From Neolewinella aquimaris (lineage in GTDB: Bacteria; Bacteroidota; Bacteroidia; Chitinophagales; Saprospiraceae), in contig NZ_JACIFF010000004.1 of the NCBI RefSeq assembly GCF_014197245.1, positions 191,548 to 255,547 of the forward strand: 64,000 bases of DNA, read 5' to 3'. The position numbers and the translations under genes are program-made. Below the pieces are notes generated by a model that ran no database searches, was not told the origin of the DNA, and worked only from the letters and a program-made list of their open reading frames with translations. Of the stretch, positions 44,548 through 53,800 are shown in pieces; position 1 is the stretch's first letter; every line of letters starts with the position of its first letter.

Positions 44548-47340
44548 ATGCATAGCAACTTTACTCCGACCCGACCGTTGGCTGGTATTCCCTTGCACGG
44601 GATGTTCGGCCTGCTGGTCCTACTTTTATGGGCGACGGTGCTGCCCGCCACCGCCCTACCCGCCCCGGAATCAGCCGCCGGTGCCGTTGTTCGCATTGAA
44701 AATATGACCAAACTGCCCGGCTCTAGTCGGGGATTTCCGGCGAACGACTACTTCACCTTCCACCGCTCCGACCGGGTACAGAACAGCAAGGGGCAGGTAC
44801 TGAAGTACGGGAACAAGGCCACGATGCGTATCCACAACGACGGCGGCGCTACCCTGGTCATCACCCGCCTTACCACAACGAATACTTCCAATTTCCGCAT
44901 CACTGGGGTAAGTATTCCCTCAAGCGGGCTCCAAATCGCTCCGAAGGCATACCGCGATGTGACGGTCGAGTTCCTTACCACCGGTGGTGAAACCCGCAGG
45001 CTCATCACCGAGTCGCTGGTCCTGTCGAGCAATGCCGATAACTCCTCCAGCACGAAGGTTACTTTTCGCGGGGCCTACATGACCCACGTGGAGGGGGGCA
45101 GCGAAATCAACGTGCAGCAGGTTTTCGATGCCTTTGGTTTCAAAACTCAGATGGGACTCGACAACAGCGGCAATCCCCAGGTGCGTCCGAGCTCCAATTA
45201 CCCCAGCGCCAGTTCGGTAAATGAGGGCAAACACGGTGACTTGATCCTGTCCGAGTTGTTTGTCCAGGCCAATCCGAACAAGCCCGTCCACATGATGCAA
45301 TTGGCAGCCTTTCACGGTCCGGGAACCGCACCGACCGAACTCCGTGATGAGGCCAGCGCACGCATCGTTGCCGAGATGAAGTATTACCACGGCGACCAGT
45401 ATCACCAGACCCTGCTTCCCAAGCTGACCAACTCCTCGACGGCGCAGGCGGGTGATTACACCAACCGCATCGATCAGCCCTTCCAGATTCTGGTTGCCGG
45501 GCACCGGACTACCGGCGGCACCTACGACAACACCAAAAAATCGGAAATTCTAGCCGTTCGTGTCTATAAGGTAAAGGACCGCAGCGGGCGAATCGTTCCC
45601 TTCGAATACATCATGATCCAGGACTACGTCGAACAGGGTTGCGGAGCCGGAAGCGCCAACTGCGACTGGAACGACAATGTCTCCTACATCACTAACGTAC
45701 GCCCCCTCGCGGTACCGACTTCCAAATCCATTGCCGCCCTCACGGTCTCCCCGGGAGAAACAAAGGTTTATCCCGTGGCCGGCTCCTTCAACCAGGGGTA
45801 CCCGGGCAACACGTTGAGCTACACCGCACGGATTAGCGGCGGCGGCGCATTGCCGTCCTGGATTTCAATTGACAAGACCCGGGGTACAGTGACCGTGAAA
45901 GCACCCAGTTCGGCGGGTGGACAAAAGTACAGCATCCAGGTAACCGCCACGGGCGACAACAACCTCACCACCACCGCAACTTTTTCCCTATCGATCGGCG
46001 GAACGCCCACCACGCCACCACCACCGCCGCCGCCCCCCGCTGCGGGGAACGCCTACTGGCTCGAAGCCGAGTGCGCACAGGTAGGTTCCAAGTGGACAAA
46101 GGAATCGTCCTCATCGGCCTCCGGCAACAGCTACGTGGTCGTAAAAAGTGGCAATTCATTTAGTGCTCCACCGGCTGATGATGCAGCGAACCGGGTTCGG
46201 TTCGTCGTCACCGATGCGGCCGCGGGCAGTTACCGACTGTTTGCCCGGATCGATGCCCGAACCGGCAACGATGATTCCTTCTGGGTACGCGTTAACTCCG
46301 GAGCTTGGTACAAGTGGTTCGGAGGCATGGAACAGGGGGTAGGATTCGTCTGGAACCAACTTCCCGGTAACGCCCTCGCACTTAAGGAAGGGACCAACAC
46401 GATCGACTTCGCCTTCCGCGAAGACGGCACACGTTTAGACAAAGTGTACCTGACCGGAGATGGGTCCACACCCAGCGGCTTGGGATCTTCGGCTACCAAC
46501 TGCAATCCAGTAGAAGATGCGACGAGCTTCTGGCTGGAGGCCGAATGCGGCAGTGCGGGTAGTGGGTGGAAAACCCTGAGTTCCTCCGCAACTTCGAGCG
46601 GCAAGTACGTTGTTTTCACCGGCGACCGACGGATCGCCCAACCCACCTCCAACGAACCTGCCCAACAGGTGACCTATACCGTTAACCTCAGCCAGAGTGG
46701 CACCTACCATCTGTTTATGCGCCTCAATGCCCCCGATCCGGGCAGGAATTCCCTCTGGGTTCGCATCGACAATGGCAATTGGGTGAAATTCTGGGAAGAG
46801 ATCGGCGGTGCCCAGTTGCTTACGTCCGGCTTCCAGTGGCGCAAGGTCAACAACGACGGCAACGACATTTCCTTTAACTTATCGGCCGGCAGCCACACCA
46901 TTCGCGTTGCCAATCGGGAACCCGGCACCATGGTCGATAAGCTACACCTTACCCGTAGCAAGGTCTTACCGACGGGAATGGGCAGTACCGCCTCTAACTG
47001 CAGCAGTAGCAGCTATGCCGTGGTGGCTCAGTCAACAGCGTCTTCTGAGACTTCCGACCGCCTACAGGCATCGCCTGCTGTATCCGCACCTTCTACGGTG
47101 AACTTGTTTCCGAACCCCACTACCGCCCTTCTCAACCTTTCGCTGGAGAGCGAATACGAGGGTCGGGTGCTGGTAATTGTAACGGATATGACCGGCCGAC
47201 GCATCCGCGAACGTTCCTACGATAAGGACGGACAACTTCTCGGAGTTGGACTCGAGGTAGCTGATCTCCCTTCCGGACTTTATCACCTGCGGGTAATCGA
47301 AGGAACTCTGCATACCGTCAAGCCCTTCGTAAAACAGTAA
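44548..47340 (+). CDS. T9SS-secreted modular protein B (930 residues)
   Basis: Predicted surface protein made of modules also found in adhesins A and C. A signal peptide ends near residue 38-40. The IENMTK module (about 49-390) carries RGFPANDYFTFH, a middle part with MMQLAAFHGPGTAPTELRD and the end GCGAGSANCDWNDNVSYITN, which resembles a DUF4114 calcium site. A putative Ig domain (about 392-490) with LPSWISIDKTRGTVTVKAP follows, then a proline-rich linker. Two CBM6/35-like modules come next (502-655 and 658-818), the second of the subtype with EWRKVNND-like and ANREPGT motifs. The T9SS sorting domain (848-930) starts VNLFPNPTTALLNL and ends VKPFVKQ. It lies between terminators, so it is probably its own unit. 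Confidence 0.88.
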   Translation: MHSNFTPTRPLAGIPLHGMFGLLVLLLWATVLPATALPAPESAAGAVVRIENMTKLPGSSRGFPANDYFTFHRSDRVQNSKGQVLKYGNKATMRIHNDGGATLVITRLTTTNTSNFRITGVSIPSSGLQIAPKAYRDVTVEFLTTGGETRRLITESLVLSSNADNSSSTKVTFRGAYMTHVEGGSEINVQQVFDAFGFKTQMGLDNSGNPQVRPSSNYPSASSVNEGKHGDLILSELFVQANPNKPVHMMQLAAFHGPGTAPTELRDEASARIVAEMKYYHGDQYHQTLLPKLTNSSTAQAGDYTNRIDQPFQILVAGHRTTGGTYDNTKKSEILAVRVYKVKDRSGRIVPFEYIMIQDYVEQGCGAGSANCDWNDNVSYITNVRPLAVPTSKSIAALTVSPGETKVYPVAGSFNQGYPGNTLSYTARISGGGALPSWISIDKTRGTVTVKAPSSAGGQKYSIQVTATGDNNLTTTATFSLSIGGTPTTPPPPPPPPAAGNAYWLEAECAQVGSKWTKESSSSASGNSYVVVKSGNSFSAPPADDAANRVRFVVTDAAAGSYRLFARIDARTGNDDSFWVRVNSGAWYKWFGGMEQGVGFVWNQLPGNALALKEGTNTIDFAFREDGTRLDKVYLTGDGSTPSGLGSSATNCNPVEDATSFWLEAECGSAGSGWKTLSSSATSSGKYVVFTGDRRIAQPTSNEPAQQVTYTVNLSQSGTYHLFMRLNAPDPGRNSLWVRIDNGNWVKFWEEIGGAQLLTSGFQWRKVNNDGNDISFNLSAGSHTIRVANREPGTMVDKLHLTRSKVLPTGMGSTASNCSSSSYAVVAQSTASSETSDRLQASPAVSAPSTVNLFPNPTTALLNLSLESEYEGRVLVIVTDMTGRRIRERSYDKDGQLLGVGLEVADLPSGLYHLRVIEGTLHTVKPFVKQ

Positions 47341-47367
47341 GGGGGGCAAACTGATCTCCAATTATTC

Positions 47368-47417
47368 AAAAAAATAATCGGGGCCACGCAAGTTTGCGTG
47401 GCCCCGATTATTTTTTT
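47368..47417. terminator. Perfect 24-bp inverted-repeat terminator after protein B
   Basis: Arms 47368-47391 and 47394-47417 are perfectly complementary over 24 bp with a two-base GT loop. They start with seven A and end with seven T, so it could act on both strands. Confidence 0.9.
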
Positions 47418-47826
47418 AATTGCTATAATTAGGGTAACATTTGACCCCTTAAAGGGATAGAGTAGATGTACACTAGTACCCCGACGGATCGTAAAGCGCC
47501 ACCGGCTCATACGGACCGCATAGTGTATTGCACACTACACGTAATGCACCCGGCGTCACCCTACGTTGTGTCGTCCACCTAACTTACAGTGTGTATTATT
47601 TTCCCGAATACGTGATTAGAGTTTAGTATGTTGCACAAGAATTGGCTGGCGATCATTTACTGTTCTATTTAGGCCAGCCCTGTTTACTTTTTCGGTCTTA
47701 CCAAAGGTATTTCTCTTCATTCTACTACTCCATCGTGTTGCCCCGCAACACCCTGTAGTTCAATGCCCTAGGCCACCTTTGGAAGCGGTTTACCAGGTTA
47801 CTTTAGATACACTATAGCACAACACA
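47418..47826 (+). other. AT-rich leader/intergenic region before adhesin C
   Basis: 409 bases without a gene. Hairpins at 47644-47679 (GGCTGGC/GCCAGCC) and 47735-47751 (GTGTTGC-CCC-GCAACAC) are visible. No exact TAnnTTTG box stands out. It is either a long structured 5' leader or spacer DNA. Confidence 0.45.
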
Positions 47827-50800
47827 ATGAACAATTACAAGCTGTTACTGGCTGCGCTACTCGCTGCGCTGCTTACCCCGAATACTTTCGTTTTTGCCAG
47901 CACACAGCAGTTGGCTCCGGGCGATACCATTCACATCAACTTTTCCGACGAATCTACCAATCCGCCGGCGCCCTTTCTCAAAGATTTCGGGGAGCCTTTC
48001 GCCGCCCGGGGGGTGTATGCCTACGGATGGGTCGAGCCGGGTACGGCCATTCCCATCTCTCTCGTCGGAAACGGCCGCAACCGCTCACCTAACCCCGATG
48101 TCGACGTCCTCAAAGAGACGCTCGTTCACATGCAGTATGGCGACACCGGTGGCACACTCGGCCCACCCGTCGAGGGTGCCTGGGAGATCGCCCTGCCCAA
48201 TGGTACCTACCGGGTGTCAGTGGTGGCGGGCGACAGTGATCCGGAATCCCGTCCCGGTACCACTCACGTAATCAATGCCGAGAACTGGAACCTGGTGTAC
48301 CAACCAACGGTCTACGGAGGGGTCAACCAGTTCTCCAGAACCGGAGTGGTCGATGTCACCGACGGGAGGCTTACTCTCGACGCTACGGGAGGCTACAACA
48401 GCAAGATCTCCAGCGTAGTGATTACCCCGGCGGCGCCGGAACCGGTCGCTTTCTTCTCCGATGTGATCCCGGTCAACGGTGCTACGGACGTTCCCACTTC
48501 CGCCTTTCAGATCAGCGTAGCGGTAAATGTTCCCGCAGGCTACGAGCTGGATAAGAACAGCATTCACGGTCGGGTGCGCCTATTCGAGCAGACGGACATC
48601 GGCCTGTTGGAGGTGCCTTCAAATTCAAACGATACCGGTGGTGGGGACGCTATCACCCTCACTACCTCCTCCTCGCTCAAGCCGGCAACAACCTACGTAT
48701 TCCACCTCGAGGGCGTACGGGCGAATCGTATCGGCAATGTGAATGATCGCATAAATTTTCGCACATTTACCTCACAATTCTCCTCGGCATCCGGTGAAGA
48801 CACCAACCAGCCTGCTAACCTGGATGGGGTCAGGTTCACCCAAATTAGTGGTAACCTGCTCGGTGCGGGTACCACCGGTCGCTTCACCACGCTAACCATC
48901 GGTCCCGACGGCAAGCTGTACGCTTCCACACTCGGGGAGACAATTAAGCGGTGGACCATTCTACCGGACGGCACCCTAACGGATTTGGAGGAACTCCCCA
49001 TCAACCTGACGGGCAGCAATCACCCCGTAACCGGCGCACCGACCAGTGACGACCGCTTCATCATAGGATTGACCTTTGCTCCCGAGTCTACCCCCAGCAA
49101 CCTGATCGCTTACGTAACCCACAGCGCGATGACGCTCACCGACGGTCCGGAGTGGGACGGCAAACTCACCCGCCTGACGGGCTCCCAATTGGAAAATGTT
49201 CAGGACGTCCTGGTTCACCTTCCCCGTTCCCGCAAGGACCACCTCACCAACAGTGTAGTTTTTGGGCCCGGCGGCGACCTGTATATTCTTCAGGGCAGCA
49301 ACAGCGCCGGGGGAGAACCCGACATCGCCTGGGGTATGCGGAAGGAAAGTCTGTTATCGGCAGCCGTATTGCGCCTGCGACTAGACAATCTTCCCAGCAG
49401 TCTGCCCCTCAGCGTATTTACGACTTCCGATATATCGGTGATCAACTCCGCCCCCACCTCGGGCCTGGTGATGAGTGACGGGACCTACAATCCGTACTCC
49501 CTCGACGCTCCGCTGACGCTCTTTGCCACCGGTGTCCGCAATGCTTACGATCTGGTGTTTCACAGCAACGGGTGGATGTACATTCCCACCAACGGAACGG
49601 CGGGCAACAACTCCAATTCCCCCAACACGCCTGCCTCCGTCGGATATGTCTCTCAGGATACTAGTGGGATAGGTGTACGGCGTCCGAACGGCACCTTTTT
49701 CACCGACCCCACCATACCCGGCGTAACCGGGGGTGAAACCCAAAAAGACTGGCTCTTTAAGACGAAGGGGGGCAGCTACCACGGCCACCCTAACCCTTAC
49801 CGCGGAGAGTTTATCCTGAATCACGGCGGACTGGAATACGCCGCGCTTCCCGGACAACTCGAAAGCACCTACCGGGACGTAAGCAAGTATCCCCCGACGC
49901 TGGGGCCTGACCTTAACTACCTGGAAGTTGCCTATGACTTTGCCAAAAATAAATCACCAAACGGAGTCATCGAATATCAGTCAAATGCTTTTGGGGGTAA
50001 ACTCAAAGGAATGATTCTCGTAGCCCGCTTCAGCGGACAGGACGACATCGTCGTGCTCCAGCCAGGCAACAATAGTGGCGATGTTATCCAAGCGTTTGAG
50101 GATATCCCCGGTTTACAGAGCCTGGACGACCCGCTGGAGATCGTAGAGCACCCCGCCACCGGCAACCTGTACGTTGCTCAGTATGATCGCGACGGCGGAG
50201 GTAAGCAAAAAATCCTCCTGATGCGCGTTTCCGACCCCAACCTTCCGGTTCCGGTCATTGCGGCTAACCCCAGCGAACTCATCCTGGAAGCTGCCGTCTT
50301 CTCCCAAAACTCCCGCAGCGACAGCAAGACGATCGATATCAGCAATACCGGTGAAAGTAATCTTCACATCACCGGAAGGTCCATATCGGGTCCGTACGCA
50401 ACCCAGTTCGGTATCGTAGGACCATCCAATGTCACCCTGGCCCCCAACACCTCCCAGGCATACACCATCAACTACTTTCCGACGCGGGACCAAAATGCCC
50501 TGGGGTATCAACAATCGGAACTAGTCTTCAACAGCGACGGCAATCAGGGAGCCCCCTTCCGGGTCGGCCTCCACGCACTGAAAACAACCGGAAGCGGCGG
50601 CAACAGCGAGCCTTCCCTTCAGACCATCGTCAATGTACTAGGCATCGGCATCAATGTCGGGTGGAACAGCCTGGCGGGAACTACCGATCCGGCACTACTG
50701 GGCGATGAGGTAAGTACGCAGTTTTTTCAGGCCAATGGCAACGGACCGGTTACCCTCAGTCCCGTAGCCCGCTATTCCCCGGCGGAAGCCCTACCCTTTG

Positions 50801-53800
50801 GCTACTACTCCCGTAGCGGCGGATCGGTCACCACGGTACAAACCGGAGTGCTGGCCGCCAGCACGGATGAAGCACAAACCATCTATCCGCAGCTGGCCAG
50901 TGGCAGCCTCACCCTTAACCCGGGCAGTGAAGGGTTTGGCATCTACCTCCATTCGGATTATTTCAACCGAAAAAGCTATACACAGGACGATCTGAATACC
51001 GGCGTCGCCCACCGCAGCCGAATCTATCCCCTGCGCGATCGCAATGGTCGGTCGGTAGAGGGAAGCTACCTGGTCTGCTTTGAGGACGACGCAAACGGCG
51101 ACTACCAGGACTATGTCTTCGTCCTCAGCAACGTCGAGCCCCACCGGCCCATAGCCAATCAACCCGATTTTGCCGTCAAGATCAATTTTCAGGATGCAAG
51201 CTTTTCTCCACCGACCGGCTACCGTGCCGATTTCGGAGAAGCGTACGGCAGCCGGGGCGACGGATTCACCTATGGCTGGATAGATCCCTACACCAAACTG
51301 CCGATCGACAATATAGCCGGTGCCCGCGGGGCCAGCCGCGGGGTCGTGGAGAGCAGCAGCACGGAAGATAAATTGCGAGGGTCCTTCAATCACATGGACC
51401 GGATCACCGGTACAACGACCGTACCACGCGACTGGGAGATCGCCGTTCCCAACGGCCGCTACTCCGTTGAAGTTACGGTAGGCGACCGGGACTCCATCAA
51501 CAGCAGGCACACCATTCGTGCCGAGCGCGTTACGGTAGTCGACGACTACGATCCCCCCTCCCTGACCAGCTTCCGTCGTACCGAATCCGCCACCGTGGAA
51601 GTGTCGGATGGAAAATTAACCATCGACGATAGCGGAGCCCAGGGCATCGGTAACTCGAAAATAATGTTCATACACATCGAAAGATTACCCGATGTAACGC
51701 CTACCGGTGCACTGATCAGTTTCGAAAACATGACGAAGGCCCCCGGAACGAACCAGGGCTTCCCCGCCGATGATTTCTACACTTTCTACAAGAGCCAAAC
51801 GGCCGTCAACGGCAAAGGACAGCCCCTGCTCTTCCACGACAGGAACGTGATTCGGATCCATAACCCCGGCACCGCTCCCCTGATCATCAATAGCATCACC
51901 ACATCCGACACCCGCGACTTCATCGTTGAAAATTTCTCTATCCCTCCCGGAGGCCGAGTCGTGCAACCGGGTCAGTACGTCGATGCCACCGTCTTTTTCG
52001 TCACCTCTTCCGGTCAGAGCAAGGTGCTGATCACCGAAAAATTGATTTTGGAAACCAATGCGGACAACAACGCCACGGCTCGTGCTACCCTACGGGGAGG
52101 TTGGGTACATCTTCCGGAGGGCAGTGGAGAAATCAGTGCGCAACAGGTCTTCAACGCGTTCGGATTCACCACCCAAATGGGTCGGGACGCCAACGGAGAG
52201 ATCATTGTTCGCCCGAGTTCAGATTACCCCAGTGACGCCGCGGTAAATAACGGATTGGAAGGAGACATGATTCTCAGTCATTACTTCGTCCAGGCCGACC
52301 CCAACCAACCCGTTCGCATGATGCAACTGTCGGCACTTCATGGTCCCGGGGGTGCCCCCACCGAGTTGAGAAATTCTAGCTTCCAACTCGTAAACGACAT
52401 GAAGTATGACCACGGCGACATGTATCACCAGACGCTGCTGCCGAAGGAATCGAATACCTCAACCGTGATTGCGGGCAAACAAACGGATCTGATCACCGTC
52501 CCCTTCAACATCATGATCGCCGGCTACAGCACGGTAGGGGGAAACCAGCAGAGGCAACTGCGTGACGAAGTGCTCGGGATCCGAGTATACCGTGCGCTGG
52601 ACCGCGATGGCAACGTGATCCCCAATGCGTACATCCTGAACCAGGATTACGTCGTCGACGGATGTGGTGCGGGTACCGCCAACTGCGATTGGCAGGACAA
52701 CACCTCCTACATCACCAATATTCGTCCCGTTGGCGTGCCTTCCGCCAGCACGATTGCCAATCACGCTGCACCCGCCCAGCAAGCGGGGATCTATAACATC
52801 ATTTCCTTCTTCAACCGGGGTTACCCCGGCAACGTCCTGGAATTTACGGCTACCCTCAACGGGGGCGGTGAGCTACCGTCCTGGTTAAAATTGGGCCTGC
52901 GTTCAGGTACGTTCAGCTTTACCCCTCCTTCCTCCACGGTCGGCAACGTATACCCTATACAGGTTACGGCGACCGATGGCAATGGCCTGACCGCTAGCTC
53001 CAGTTTCCAACTGTCCATCACCGGGGGCGGCGGGGGCAACGACGCTCCGATCGCCGTAGCAGCGGCAACGCCGAACTCCGGCACCGCCCCCCTTGCCGTC
53101 ACCCTGGATGGATCGGCCTCCATGGATTTCGACGGTACCATCACCCAGTATGCGTGGGCCTGGAACGGGGGCACAGCTTCCGGTCAAATCGCACAGGTAA
53201 GCTTTCCCGCAGGATCCTACTCCGTCACCCTGACCGTTACCGATAACTCCGGCGCCACGGGAACCGACGAAGTAGCGATTACGGTTACCGGCGGTGGCGG
53301 AAGCAACACCGCCCCGACCGCGGTAGCATCCGCAACACCAACCACCGGCATCGCCCCCCTTTCCGTTACCCTAGATGGCTCTTCCTCAACGGATCCCCAC
53401 GGGAACATCACCCAGTACGCCTGGGCCTGGAACGGAGGCACCGCTTCCGGCCAGATCGCACAGGTCAGCTTCCCCGCGGGCACCTATTCCGTTACCCTGA
53501 CCGTCACCGACAACCTCAATGCAACGGGAACCGATGTGGTGAACATTCAATCGACAACGGAACCACCACCACCGCCACCACCCGGCGGCCTGGAAACCAC
53601 GTTCTGGCTCGAAGCGGAGTGCGCTACGGTGGGCAGCAACTGGACCGTCGCGAACGACGGGGCAGCCTCCAACGGACAGTATGTCGTCTTCCCCAACGGA
53701 AACACCAATGACGTACCACCCCCCGATATTCCGGCAAACCGGATCCAGTTCGTTGCTAACGCCGAGGCGGGCACTTACCACCTGTTCGCCCTTGTCAATG

